From assembly GCF_001905005.1 (NCBI RefSeq), contig NZ_LWKZ01000001.1:499775-563774 (forward strand): a stretch of DNA of 64,000 nucleotides, given 5' to 3'. The translations under genes were made by a program, and so were the position numbers. The stretch comes from Streptomyces sp. CB02923. Lineage in GTDB: Bacteria > Actinomycetota > Actinomycetes > Streptomycetales > Streptomycetaceae. The notes under the pieces were generated by a model. The model made no database searches and was not told the origin of the DNA. It saw only the letters and a list, made by a program, of their open reading frames with translations. Shown piece by piece: positions 27,781 through 39,412 of the stretch. Within the stretch, counting starts at the first letter, position 1. Each line of letters opens with the position of its first letter.

Positions 27781-30611
27781 TCGCGTGCCTCCTCGACAAC
27801 GTGGCTCTGTCCCGGGGCCCCCGCTCCGTCGGTGTCCGTCTGTGGGATGGTCTGCTCCGCTGTACGTTCCGCGATCTCGGCCTCGACGTCGCGGCGGCCG
27901 TCCCGCGCCCCCTGCTGGAAGCCGCCGAGCCGGGCCCGCAGGGTCTCGGCGGTGGCCGCCGCACTGCCCGTACGGGGTGTGGCGGGCGGCTTCTGCGCCA
28001 CGATCCGGGGCGTGCGCTTGGGCAGGCCCTGGTCGGTCAGCCGGGGCCGCTCGTGCTCACCGGTCCCGGCGGCGTACGGGCCTGCCGCGTCGCCGGTCCC
28101 GCTGGTCGTGTCCGCGTCCGGGGCACCGGGGGACGCCGGGCGCGCGGGTTCCTGGGCGGCCCTGGCGTGCTCGTCGGCGTCGGCGCCGTCGCCGTCTCTG
28201 GTGTCCTCGGTGTCCGTGCCGGTGTCCGTCGTGGCCTTGGCTTCGGCGGCCTTGGCTTCCGCGGCCTTGGTTTCCGTCGCCTTGGCGTACGGGCCGGGCG
28301 ACGCGGGTCCGTACGGGCTCGCGTCGGCCGCCTCGTCCGTACCGGTGGGAGCCTGCGCCTCCGGGGCCGCGTCGGGCACCGCGGCGTCCGGCTCCGTACG
28401 ATCGGCCGTCCCGCTCTGCTCCAGGCGCGGCAGCCGCGTCTGGAGCGTGTTGGAGTTGGCCTCGGCGACCGAGCCGGGCAGGTTCTGTACGACGCCCTCG
28501 CCGGGCAGCGGCGGCGCGACGGAGCCCGGCGCCGGACGGGTGGGCAGGATGGCGGCGGGCAGCACGACGACGGCCGTGATCCCGCCCTGCTTCTGGTCCC
28601 GCAGCTGTACGCGCACACCGTGCCGCGCGGCGAGCCGTACGACGACGTACAGACCGAGCCCGAAGGTCTCGTCCGCCGTGTCCAGGCTGTCGTCGTTCCC
28701 GGACGCGTCCGCCAGCCGGCCGTTGAGCTCCGCCAGCCGGTCCGCGGTCATCCCTATGCCCTCGTCCTGCACCGAGAGCATCACCTCGCCGCTCTCCAGC
28801 AGCCAGCCCGACAGCTCGACATGGGCGTCCGGCGGCGAGAACGCGGTGGCGTTCTCCAGGAGTTCCGCGACGAGGTGGCTGACGTCGTCGGCGGCGAACC
28901 CGGCGACCTGGGAGTGCGGCGGCAGCGACTGGACGCGGACCCGCTCGTACCGCTCGATCTCGCTGATCGAGGCGCGCAGCACGTCCAGCAGCGGCACCGG
29001 CCCGGGGTGCCCGGTGCCGTGCTCGTTCCCGGCCAGCACGAGCAGGTTCTCGCTGTTGCGCCGCATCCGGGCGGCGAAGTGGTCCAGCTTGAAGAGGGTC
29101 TCCAGCCGGTCCGGGTCCTGTTCCTTCTGCTCCAGCGACTCGATGACGGTCAGTTGGCGCTCCACCAGGTTCAGGGTGCGCAGCGCCAGGTTGACGTACC
29201 GGCCGTGCACGCCGGTACGCAGCTCCGCCATCCGTGCGGTGAGGTCCGCGACCTCCTGGCGCAGCGACTCCCGCTCCTCCTGGAGCACCTCGCGTTCGGC
29301 GGCCAGCCGTCGGCGCCCGCCGGCCAGCCGGGTGCGCTCGCCCTCCAGTTCGGCGACCCGGTGCGCGGCCTCGCCCACCTGGGTGTGCAGGGCGTTGACG
29401 GACCGGACGGCGTCGGCGAACTCGTCGTTGCGGCCCTTGAACGCGACCGGCGGTTCGCCCGCCGGGTCGGCCGCCACCCGCTTGGCGCCCAGCCGCAGCG
29501 CCGCGAGCGGCCGGGTCACCGAACGCCACGCGGAGACGCTGGCGCCGACCGCCAGCAGCAGGCAGACGCCGACCAGGGCGATACGGATCTCCATCGCCGT
29601 CACGTCGTCGTCGCGCAGCGCGCCCAGCCGGTCGATGTCGGCGGTGGCCATCGACGCCTCGACGCCGCGCATCAGACCGATCCGCGCGGTGAGCGCGGTC
29701 TTCACACGCGCGCTGCTCAGCTTCTGGTCGTCGGAGTCCAGACGCGGCTGGTCGGTGAGCTTGGCGAGGTAGCCCTCGGCGGTGTTCACGTCACCGCCGT
29801 TGACGGTGCGGTCGTAGGAGTCCCGGGCCTGGGGGCTCGCGGACTGCTTGAAGGCGGCCAGCGCGGCCTGTTCGCGTACGGAGGCCTGCTGCGCGGCGGC
29901 GGTCAGCCGGGCCTGCGGGCCCCCGGCGGCGAGCGCCGGGACGAGCAGGGCGCGCGCCGCGGCCGCCTGGTCGGTGGCGCGGCCGAGCTGCGGCAGGGCC
30001 CGTACGTCCGGGGCGACGCCGCTCGCGCGCGCGGGCAGGTCGCGGGCGATGGCGTCGGAAAGCGCGCCGAGCGCCTGCACGGCGGCGGTGTAGGCGTCGA
30101 AGGTCTCGGTGACCTGGCCCGGACCGGACAGCGCCGTCTGGCGGATCTGCGGCAGCGCGCCGAGGAACTTTTCGGCCGCCCGGTACGCCTCGGTGGCACC
30201 GGCGGCGCCGTGCGACTCGGCGCGCAGTTCCCGGATCTGCCGGTCCACCAGGGCCCGCTGGGACTCCGAGACCCCGGCGCCGCCGGACTTGGCGGAGCGC
30301 CCGCCCGCGACGTGCTCGGTCATCGCGTCGCGCTCGTCGGCGAGGGAGTGCGCGAGGGTGACCGCGTGCGCGTTCAGTCCGGCCAGGTCGACCAGCCGCT
30401 GGGAGTCGTGGGCGTCGTCCACGGCCGAGACGACGGCGGGCGCGCCGGCCCCGAGCACGGCGAGCGCGGCGACGGCCACGGCACCGACCAGCCGGTTCCG
30501 CACCCGCGCGGGGCGGCCCGCGCCCGGAGCCGTACCCGAAAACGAACCGGCCGGTGATCCCGGCCCGACCGCACCGTCCCGAAGCCGCTTCTTGCGCACC
30601 GCTGCTCGCAT
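27777..30611 (-). CDS. cvnA: CvnA sensor histidine-kinase-like protein
   Basis: About 944 residues from ATG at 30611; a GTG at 30632 is an alternative start. The order is: basic N-terminus, membrane helix (LVGAVAVAALAVLGAGAPAV), extracellular nitrate-sensor-like helical domain, second helix (IRIALVGVCLLLAVGASVSA), HAMP (SVTRPLAALRLGAKRV), coiled coil, HATPase domain (ELLENATAFSPPDAH, DEGIGM, FGLGLYVVVRLAARHGV) and a roughly 250-residue disordered tail rich in Ala/Thr/Glu. No canonical phospho-accepting H-box is obvious, as usual for this family. It heads the conservon operon, and each downstream gene overlaps its predecessor. Confidence 0.92.
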   Translation of the reverse strand: MRAAVRKKRLRDGAVGPGSPAGSFSGTAPGAGRPARVRNRLVGAVAVAALAVLGAGAPAVVSAVDDAHDSQRLVDLAGLNAHAVTLAHSLADERDAMTEHVAGGRSAKSGGAGVSESQRALVDRQIRELRAESHGAAGATEAYRAAEKFLGALPQIRQTALSGPGQVTETFDAYTAAVQALGALSDAIARDLPARASGVAPDVRALPQLGRATDQAAAARALLVPALAAGGPQARLTAAAQQASVREQAALAAFKQSASPQARDSYDRTVNGGDVNTAEGYLAKLTDQPRLDSDDQKLSSARVKTALTARIGLMRGVEASMATADIDRLGALRDDDVTAMEIRIALVGVCLLLAVGASVSAWRSVTRPLAALRLGAKRVAADPAGEPPVAFKGRNDEFADAVRSVNALHTQVGEAAHRVAELEGERTRLAGGRRRLAAEREVLQEERESLRQEVADLTARMAELRTGVHGRYVNLALRTLNLVERQLTVIESLEQKEQDPDRLETLFKLDHFAARMRRNSENLLVLAGNEHGTGHPGPVPLLDVLRASISEIERYERVRVQSLPPHSQVAGFAADDVSHLVAELLENATAFSPPDAHVELSGWLLESGEVMLSVQDEGIGMTADRLAELNGRLADASGNDDSLDTADETFGLGLYVVVRLAARHGVRVQLRDQKQGGITAVVVLPAAILPTRPAPGSVAPPLPGEGVVQNLPGSVAEANSNTLQTRLPRLEQSGTADRTEPDAAVPDAAPEAQAPTGTDEAADASPYGPASPGPYAKATETKAAEAKAAEAKATTDTGTDTEDTRDGDGADADEHARAAQEPARPASPGAPDADTTSGTGDAAGPYAAGTGEHERPRLTDQGLPKRTPRIVAQKPPATPRTGSAAATAETLRARLGGFQQGARDGRRDVEAEIAERTAEQTIPQTDTDGAGAPGQSHVVEEARD

Positions 30612-31072
30612 TCCTGTCTCGCCTGCCCACACCGTGTGGTCCCGCGGACCCGGTTCGCTCTCGCTCGCGGCGCGTACCTGCGCGGAGACCGCAGCAATTC
30701 ACACGTCCGCGAGGGAAGCAGCCCGGCTCTGCGCGTCGCGACGAGCGTTCTGGCGCCTCCCAAGATCCGGGCCACGACCATTCCACCGGCATCGCGCAGC
30801 GGCCCGGCAACGTACACCCGGCCACTCGAATGAGTGAACATCAATCGGAAGTTGACCATCAACTTGCGATCAAGAGCGTTCCGGGATGCAACCTCGCGCA
30901 ACCCCCGAGCGGGTTTGGAGAACCGTGCGGCTCCTGGAAAGATGCCCGCCCGCATCCCGGGCGACCGCGGTTTCCGGCCCCGCATCACGCCCCTGACCTG
31001 CTGATACGTCCCGGAGCCCGGCGAAGTCCGCACACCGCGGGAAACCGGGCGGGCTGCGGCAGACTTGTTCCC
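30612..31072. other. Divergent control region between cvnA and the phosphatase gene
   Basis: There is no gene in this 460-bp gap. It is less GC-rich around 30,830-30,880 and contains two perfect palindromes described separately. Promoters for cvnA (minus) and the PP2C-like gene (plus) must lie here; no strong -10/-35 pair was identified. Confidence 0.6.
30823..30867. promoter_or_regulatory. Twin palindromes in the cvnA-phosphatase control region
   Basis: CACTCGAATGAGTG (30823-30836, 5-bp arms) and AAGTTGACCATCAACTT (30851-30867, 7-bp arms) lie 28 bases apart start to start. They are perfect inverted repeats in an otherwise unstructured stretch, about 215-255 bases before cvnA, and look like operators. 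Confidence 0.5.
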
Positions 31073-31918
31073 ATGCGCATCGAACTGGCCACCGGTCCGG
31101 GAGCTCCCCAACACCCGAACGAGGACTACGCGTCCGTCGCCCTGCCCGCCTCCGGCCAGGGCGGAGTCCTGGTCCTGCTGGACGGCGTGACCCCGCCGCC
31201 GGACGACGTCGGCTGCACACACGGCGTGCCGTGGTACACCGCGCGCCTCGGGGGCGCGATGCTCGAACTGTCCGGTTCGTTCCGGGATATGACGCTCACT
31301 GAGACACTTTCGGCCGCCATCTCCCGGACGGCCGAAGTTCACCGCTCCACCTGTGACCTTTCTCACCCCCGCACGCCACAGGCAACCGCGGTGGCCGTCC
31401 GGTGGTCGCCGGACACCGTCGAGTATCTGGTCCTGTCCGATTCCGTACTGCTCGTCGGCCACCCGGACGGCACGGTACGCCCCATTCTGGACACCCGCCT
31501 GGACGAACTTCCGCCCCCCGTGCAGGGCCTGCGCGACGCGGTACGGGCCCTGCCGCGCGGCTCCGCCGAACGCGCCGCCGCCGGCCGCGAGTACGGAGCG
31601 GCGGTCGAGGCACTGCGCAACGCCGAGGGCGGCTTCTTCACCGCCGCGGCCGACCCGTCGGTGGCCGCACGCGCGGTCACCGGGTCCCTCCCGCGCTCCG
31701 AAGTGCGGTCGCTCACCGCCCTCAGTGACGGCGCGTCACGGTGGGTCGAGGTCTTTCGCGAGGGCTCGTGGGCGGACTGCCTCGCGGTGGTGCGCAAGGA
31801 GGGGCCGCAGGCCCTGCTCGACCGGGTGCGGGACCTGGAGGCCGCCGACCCGGAGGGGGCGCGGTTCCCGCGCGGCAAGTCCCGGGACGACGCGACGGTG
31901 GTGCTGGTCGAGCCGTAA
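31073..31918 (+). CDS. PP2C-like protein phosphatase
   Basis: The 281-residue protein keeps metal-binding features of PP2C phosphatases: NEDYASV near residue 16, LLDGVTPP near 38, VLSDSVLLVG, LTALSDGASRW and the terminal SRDDATVVLVEP. Residues between these are shorter and more divergent than in a standard PP2C, so it is a compact family member. It is divergent from cvnA, so it may oppose a Ser/Thr kinase or act with the conservon; no kinase is adjacent. Confidence 0.8.
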   Translation: MRIELATGPGAPQHPNEDYASVALPASGQGGVLVLLDGVTPPPDDVGCTHGVPWYTARLGGAMLELSGSFRDMTLTETLSAAISRTAEVHRSTCDLSHPRTPQATAVAVRWSPDTVEYLVLSDSVLLVGHPDGTVRPILDTRLDELPPPVQGLRDAVRALPRGSAERAAAGREYGAAVEALRNAEGGFFTAAADPSVAARAVTGSLPRSEVRSLTALSDGASRWVEVFREGSWADCLAVVRKEGPQALLDRVRDLEAADPEGARFPRGKSRDDATVVLVEP

Positions 31919-32076
31919 CTCCAGCTGACGGAGCGGTGGTTGGCTGCTGGGAGGGGTGACGGTTGGTTGCCGGGCGGGGCGGCGGTCGACTGCCGGGCGG
32001 GGCTGCGGTCGGCTGCCGCTGAACCGGCCGTACGGCTGGAAACAGCCTTACCCGTCGGGCACCGCCCCGCCTAGCT

Positions 32077-32109
32077 TTGACCACGTGACCAGATTCGATA
32101 TCTGGTCAC
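32077..32109 (+). promoter_or_regulatory. Palindromic operator and promoter of the TetR-P450 unit
   Basis: GTGACCAGAT (32085-32094) and ATCTGGTCAC (32100-32109) form a perfect 10-bp inverted repeat around TCGAT. TTGACC (32077-32082) just upstream can serve as -35, placing the palindrome over the core promoter. It lies 16 bases before the tetR start, as expected for autoregulation. Confidence 0.85.
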
Positions 32110-32125
32110 GCAGTCAGGAGGGGTC

Positions 32126-32836
32126 GTGGAAGCCGACGAGCGTACGGAGCGGGGCGAACGCATCCTGGACGCCGCGTGCGAGCTGCTGCTCGCCTGGGGC
32201 TACCGCCGCGTGACCGCGGACGAGATCGCCCGCCGGGCGGACGTCGGCAAGGGCACGGTCTACCTGCACTGGAAGAACAAGGACGCGCTGCTGCTCGCCG
32301 TGGTGCTGCGCGCCAAGGCAGCCGACCACCGCAGACAGGTGGAACGGATGCGGGCCGACAGCCGGAACATCCTGCCCAGCCGGGGCCTGCGCGCCTCGCT
32401 CCTGGACTTCATGGACGACCCGGTGCTGCGCGCCCTCTACCTCGACGACTCCGACATCCTCGGACGCCTGAACGACGTCGCCAAGAAGGAGATGGCGGAG
32501 CTGGTGGCGATGAGCACCGAGACGCTTCGCTCGCAGCTCGTCGACCTGCGCGCCCACGGCCTGGTGCGCGAGGACCTGAGCGTCGACCAGCAGATGTACG
32601 TCTGCATGGCGACGGCCACCGGCTACTTCCAGGCCGAGGTGCTGTTCCCCGAACGCGCACCGGCCCCGCCGGAGGAGCGGGCCGACCTGTTCTGCCACTC
32701 GATCCGCACGGCGCTGGAGTTCCACGGCGAGCCCGACCCACGGGCCACCGCCGCGGCGGCGCCCGGCATCATCACGCGCTACGCGCGTCTTGAGGAGCTG
32801 AGCCGGCAGGAAGTGCGGCGCCGGCTCCGCGAGTGA
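32126..32836 (+). CDS. TetR-family regulator, likely autoregulator and controller of the P450
   Basis: 236 residues from GTG with AGGAGGGG upstream. Helix-turn-helix residues are ADEIARRADVGKGTVYLHWK (about 32-51). It is followed after 37 bases by the P450 at 32874 on the same strand, so both are probably one transcript from the operator promoter at 32077-32109. The C-terminal domain presumably binds a small hydrophobic ligand, perhaps a P450 substrate; this is inference. Confidence 0.93.
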   Translation: MEADERTERGERILDAACELLLAWGYRRVTADEIARRADVGKGTVYLHWKNKDALLLAVVLRAKAADHRRQVERMRADSRNILPSRGLRASLLDFMDDPVLRALYLDDSDILGRLNDVAKKEMAELVAMSTETLRSQLVDLRAHGLVREDLSVDQQMYVCMATATGYFQAEVLFPERAPAPPEERADLFCHSIRTALEFHGEPDPRATAAAAPGIITRYARLEELSRQEVRRRLRE

Positions 32837-32873
32837 CTTCCGGTCACACCCCTGATCAGGAGGAGTACGCACG

Positions 32874-34250
32874 ATGACCACATCGCCCACCGAGTCCACG
32901 GCGGTCACCCCGCCCGACTCCACCGCCTCCCCCTCGACCACTACCGGGTCCACCCCCGCGCCCGGCTCACTGCCCGACTACGTCGGCCTGCACCCGGGCG
33001 AGCCGAACGTGATGGAACCGGAGCTGCTCGACAACCCGTACACCGGCTACGGCAAGCTGCGCGAGCAGGCCCCGCTCGTCCGCGCCCGCTTCCTCGACGA
33101 CTCGCCGGTCTGGCTGGTCACCCGCTTCGACGTGGTACGCGAGGTGATGCGCGACCCGCGGTTCGTCAACAACCCGAGCCTGGTGTCCGGCGGCGGCGAC
33201 CAGGACCCGCGGGCCCGGCTGATAGAGCTGTTCGGCATCCCCGAGCACCTGGTGCCCTACCTCACGGACACCATCCTCACCTGCGACCCGCCCGACCACA
33301 CCCGGCTGCGCCGCCTGGTCTCCCGCGCCTTCACCGCCCGCCGCATCCAGGACCTGCGGCCGCGCGTCGAGCGGATCACCGACGAACTGCTGGACCGGCT
33401 GCCCGGCCACGCCGAGGACGGCGTCGTCGACCTCATCGAGCACTACGCGTACCCGCTGCCCATCACGGTCATATGCGAGCTGGTCGGCATCGACGAGGAC
33501 GACCGGGCCCTGTGGCGGCGGTTCGGTGCCGACCTCGCCTCCCTGAACCCCAAGCGCATCGGCGCCACCATGCCCGCCATGATCGAGCACATCCACGCAG
33601 TGATCGGCGAGCGGCGCGAAGCCCTGCGGGACGATCTGCTCAGCGGCCTCATCCGGGCCCAGGACGACGACGGCAGCCGGCTCAGCGACACCGAGATGGT
33701 CACCATGGTCCTGACGCTGGTGCTGGCCGGCCACGAGACCACCGCCCACCTCATCAGCAACGGCACGCTCGCCCTGCTCACCCACCCCGACCAGCGGCGC
33801 CTGCTCGACGAGGACCCGGACCTGCTGCCGCGCGCGGTCCATGAGCTGATGCGCTGGTGCGGGCCGATCCAGGCCACCCAGCTGCGGTACGCGTCCGAGG
33901 ACACCGAGGTGGCCGGTGTCCAGGTCCGTCGGGGCGACGCCCTGATGTTCAGCCTCGTCGCGGCCAACCACGACCCGCGGCACTACACCGAGCCGGAGCG
34001 GCTCGACCTGACGCGGCAGCCGGCCGGCCGCGCGGAGGACCACGTCGGCTTCGGTCACGGCATGCACTACTGCCTGGGGGCGACACTCGCCCGGCAGGAG
34101 GCCGAGGTCGCCTACGGCAAGCTGCTCGCGCGCTACCCGGACCTGGCGCTCGCCCTCCCGCCGGAACAACTGGAGGAGCAGGAACGCATGCGGCAGCCGG
34201 GCGCCTGGCGGCTGCGCCGCCTCCCACTGAGGCTGCAACCGGAGGCGTAG
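32874..34250 (+). CDS. Cytochrome P450 of the TetR unit
   Basis: The 458-residue P450 has a 35-residue Ser/Thr/Pro-rich N-terminal extension, an I-helix motif AGHETT (285-290), ELMR (324-327), NHDPRHY and a heme loop FGHGMHYCLG (393-402) with Cys400. The motif set fits CYP107-like actinobacterial P450s. AGGAGGAG precedes the ATG. Its pairing with a self-regulating TetR suggests inducible detoxification or catabolism more than antibiotic biosynthesis, but this is inference. Confidence 0.93.
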   Translation: MTTSPTESTAVTPPDSTASPSTTTGSTPAPGSLPDYVGLHPGEPNVMEPELLDNPYTGYGKLREQAPLVRARFLDDSPVWLVTRFDVVREVMRDPRFVNNPSLVSGGGDQDPRARLIELFGIPEHLVPYLTDTILTCDPPDHTRLRRLVSRAFTARRIQDLRPRVERITDELLDRLPGHAEDGVVDLIEHYAYPLPITVICELVGIDEDDRALWRRFGADLASLNPKRIGATMPAMIEHIHAVIGERREALRDDLLSGLIRAQDDDGSRLSDTEMVTMVLTLVLAGHETTAHLISNGTLALLTHPDQRRLLDEDPDLLPRAVHELMRWCGPIQATQLRYASEDTEVAGVQVRRGDALMFSLVAANHDPRHYTEPERLDLTRQPAGRAEDHVGFGHGMHYCLGATLARQEAEVAYGKLLARYPDLALALPPEQLEEQERMRQPGAWRLRRLPLRLQPEA

Positions 34251-34265
34251 ACCGCACCGGGGGCC

Positions 34266-34376
34266 GGGTCCGTGTCCGGGGCCCGTGTCCGAGCGTGTCC
34301 GGGGCCCGGTGGTGTGGCCCGTGCCGGGGCCTGCGTCCGGGGTCTGCGTCCGGGGCCCGGTGGCGTGATCCGTACC
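34266..34376. repeat. GC-rich direct repeats after the P450
   Basis: The unit GTGTCCGGGGCCCGGTGGTG occurs at 34295 and again at 34347 with a few changes. Shorter GTCCGGGGCCCG pieces occur at 34274 and in between. No coding frame fits. The gap 34251-34491 holds nothing else. Confidence 0.6.
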
Positions 34377-34491
34377 GGAGAGGGGCCGGCCGTCCGCGGA
34401 GGAGGCGGCCGTCTCCCACCGGGGACCGGCGGGCCGCCCACACCCCCGCCCGGACCCGCACCCGCACCTCCACCCGCACCCGGCCCCTCGG

Positions 34492-35007
34492 TCAGGCCTT
34501 CTCGCAGCCCTTCCCGCAGCCCTCTTCCGCGTCCTGCTCGGCATTCAACCGGTGGAGCAGCCGGGCCAGTTCCGCGACCTCGCGGCGGTCCCAGGAGGCG
34601 AGCCGGCGCGCGTACTGGGCGCGCCGGCTGTTGCGTACGCGGCCGAACCGGGCGCGCCCCTCGTCGGTGAGGCGGACCAGCACGGCCCGCCCGTCGGCCG
34701 GGTCCGGCTCGCGGGCGATCAGGCCGAGCTCCTCCAGGGCGCGCAGCTGCCGGCTCATCGTCGCCTTGCCCACGCCGAAGTAGCCGGCGAGTTCGGTGGC
34801 CCGCTGCTGTCCCGCGTCGGCGAGGCCGACGAGCAGGCCGTACGCGGCCGCCTCCAGCTCCGGGTGGACCTCCCGTGCCAGCTCGCCGGACGTGGCACGG
34901 GCGCGGCGCAGAAAGACCGCCAACTCCCGCTCCAGGGCGAGGAACACCTGGTCCACACCACTGGGTTCGTCCGTCCCGGCCATCCCGTCGGCTCCGGTGT
35001 TGTGCAC
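34492..35007 (-). CDS. MarR-family transcriptional regulator
   Basis: About 171 residues. GTG at 35007 is chosen for its GGAGAGG ribosome-binding site; ATG at 34983 is the alternative. The winged-helix core reads QQRATELAGYFGVGKATMSR, then LRALEELGLIAREPDPADGR and VRLTDEGRARF, the standard MarR layout. It ends in a short Cys-containing tail (EGCGKGCEKA). It stands alone between the P450 and the lysozyme; its targets are unknown. Confidence 0.9.
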   Translation of the reverse strand: MHNTGADGMAGTDEPSGVDQVFLALERELAVFLRRARATSGELAREVHPELEAAAYGLLVGLADAGQQRATELAGYFGVGKATMSRQLRALEELGLIAREPDPADGRAVLVRLTDEGRARFGRVRNSRRAQYARRLASWDRREVAELARLLHRLNAEQDAEEGCGKGCEKA

Positions 35008-35346
35008 GTCAGCGCCCTCTCCGCTTTCCGGACCGTGAAAGTTTCTTCCAGCGTCGGCCGAAGCCGCAGCTTGACCAGTATTTCGCAGGATTAGACCAAC
35101 GGAAGCCCGGCTCCCCTCTTTGCCGCATGCATCTACGCGCGTACCGTCGTTGACGCGCTTCTGGCATGACCACGCCACGCCGCTCGACAGCTCGGCCACA
35201 CGACCGCTCGGCACGACCCACTCCACGCCCTCCGGCGTGGCCACCTGTCCCGCTCCGCTCCGCGCCCTCCGCAGTATCCCGCGGTGCGCCGCGGCCTGCC
35301 CCGCCGGTCCCCCTCAGGTCAGTCACCGAGATCCCCGGAGGCACGA
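35008..35346. other. Non-coding region between marR and lysozyme genes
   Basis: It holds the divergent promoters of the MarR gene and the lysozyme gene. The part near 35,040-35,100 is less GC-rich, which fits promoter DNA. No other gene or clear operator was seen. Confidence 0.5.
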
Positions 35347-36201
35347 ATGCCCGTGCACAGATCCGGTCCCGCCACCCGCCGCCCGCGCTCCTCCGCGGCC
35401 CTGGCCGGGACGTTCCTCGCCGCCGCGGCCCTCCTCGCCGGGCTGCCGGGCACCGCCGACGCCGCCCCGTACGGCCCGGCCCCCGAACCCACCCACCCCG
35501 GCCAGGACTGGACCGGCTCCCAGATCGCCCGGCACGAGGGCGACGCGCCGGGCGAGGCGCCGCCGCCCACCCGGGCTTCCGTCGAAGGCGTCGACGTCAG
35601 CAGCCACAACGGCAACGTCGCGTGGCAGACCCTGTGGAACAGCGGAGTCCGCTTCGCCTACGTCAAAGCCACCGAGTCCACCAGCTACACCAACCCGTAC
35701 TTCGCGCAGCAGTACGACGGCTCCTACGACGTCGGCATGATCCGCGGCGCCTACCACTTCGCCACGCCGGACACCTCCAGCGGCGCGGCCCAGGCCAACT
35801 ACTTCGTGGACCACGGCGGCGGCTGGTCCAAGGACGGCCGGACCCTGCCCGGCGCCCTCGACATGGAGTACAACCCGTACGGCTCGACCTGCTACGGCAA
35901 GAGCCCGTCCGGCCTGGTCAGCTGGATGAAGGACTTCTTCGCCACCTACAAGGCGCGCACCGGCAGGGACGCCCCCGTCTACACCTCCACCAACTGGTGG
36001 AAGCAGTGCACCGGCAACTACACCGGCTTCGGCTCCGTCAACCCCCTGTGGATCCCCCGCTACGGCACCTCGGCCGGCGAACTCCCGGCGGGCTGGGACT
36101 TCCACACCATCTGGCAGTACACGTCGTCGGGCACCACGGTCGGCGACCGGAACCGGTTCAACGGGGCGTATGAGCGGTTGAAGGCATTCGCCAACGGGTG
36201 A
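35347..36201 (+). CDS. Secreted GH25 lysozyme (muramidase)
   Basis: 284 residues from ATG with GGAGG upstream. A signal peptide (LAGTFLAAAALLAGLPGTADA) and a roughly 35-residue linker precede a GH25 domain with VEGVDVSSHNG, FAYVKATES, RGAYHFA, the catalytic DMEYNP and TIWQYTSSG. This matches the cellosyl/N,O-diacetylmuramidase type common in Streptomyces. It cuts peptidoglycan outside the cell. No wall-binding repeat is present. Confidence 0.95.
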   Translation: MPVHRSGPATRRPRSSAALAGTFLAAAALLAGLPGTADAAPYGPAPEPTHPGQDWTGSQIARHEGDAPGEAPPPTRASVEGVDVSSHNGNVAWQTLWNSGVRFAYVKATESTSYTNPYFAQQYDGSYDVGMIRGAYHFATPDTSSGAAQANYFVDHGGGWSKDGRTLPGALDMEYNPYGSTCYGKSPSGLVSWMKDFFATYKARTGRDAPVYTSTNWWKQCTGNYTGFGSVNPLWIPRYGTSAGELPAGWDFHTIWQYTSSGTTVGDRNRFNGAYERLKAFANG

Positions 36202-36211
36202 GCCACGCGAC

Positions 36212-36240
36212 GGGCCCCGGCGCGGGGCGCGCCGGGGCCC
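36212..36240. terminator. Bidirectional hairpin between lysozyme and Uma2 genes
   Basis: GGGCCCCGGCGCG (36212-36224) pairs perfectly with 36228-36240 around GGG, between two convergent stop codons. Confidence 0.8.
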
Positions 36241-36256
36241 GGGTCGGCGTACGCCG

Positions 36257-36850
36257 TCACCCGCGGTCGAACTCCGCCGTGTCCAGAGTCAGGCCGACGA
36301 CCGTTTCGGTCAGATCGACCGGCTCACCGAAGTCGAGGGTCAGGTAGTGGTGGTACTTCCCGTCCTTGGGCAGCGTGTAACGACGCCACGTGCCCGAATA
36401 GGGGTCGACGATGAGGTAGACCGGGACTTCGGCCACCGCGTAGGCCTTCAGCTTGAGGCCGTAGTCGTTGCGCGAGGTACCCCTGGAGATGACTTCGGCA
36501 ACGAATTCGATGTCCTGGTACTGCCAGAGCCCCTTCTCCTTCTCCGCGCCCTCCCGTAGCGCGACCACGTCGCAAGCGAAACCGTTGAGGCGGCCGGGGA
36601 AGTCGATGCGGACATCGGACTTGACCCGCTTCCTCGGATAGCGGGTCCGCAACTGATCGTAGATCGCGGCGATGATGTCCCAGTGGTTGTCCCGCTGCGG
36701 CGACATGACGACGGCCCCCTCGACGATCTCTGCTTTAAAGCCCTCGGGGACGGGCATCCGCTCCAGCCAGTCGAACATCGCGTCCAGGCTGAACTCGTCG
36801 CTCTCGGCCATCTCGATCTCGATCCCGTTGTCGGTCAGCTCGATGGTCAC
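36257..36850 (-). CDS. Uma2-family (DUF820) PD-(D/E)XK nuclease-like protein
   Basis: 197 residues from GTG with GGAGGAG upstream. Family pattern: EIVEGAVVMSPQRDNHWDII, FACDVVAL with the catalytic-type Asp, EFVAEVISRGTSRNDYGLK with Glu and Lys, and VPVYLIVDP. The PD-(D/E)XK core residues appear intact. The family is large in actinobacteria and cyanobacteria and its function is not established. Confidence 0.88.
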   Translation of the reverse strand: MTIELTDNGIEIEMAESDEFSLDAMFDWLERMPVPEGFKAEIVEGAVVMSPQRDNHWDIIAAIYDQLRTRYPRKRVKSDVRIDFPGRLNGFACDVVALREGAEKEKGLWQYQDIEFVAEVISRGTSRNDYGLKLKAYAVAEVPVYLIVDPYSGTWRRYTLPKDGKYHHYLTLDFGEPVDLTETVVGLTLDTAEFDRG

Positions 36851-36981
36851 CGTGCGCTCCTCCCCACCGCCGCGAAGTGCGGGCAGTCGCGCAGTACAAC
36901 GATACGCACGGTGACCGGGACACGCGCGGCCCGGAGCCCCCGTGTCAGGGAACCCCGGGCCACCGTGGCCGGCCGCGTCCG

Positions 36982-39390
<2,409 letters not shown>

Positions 39391-39412
39391 GATCTTCCCT
39401 CCGGCAGGCAAG

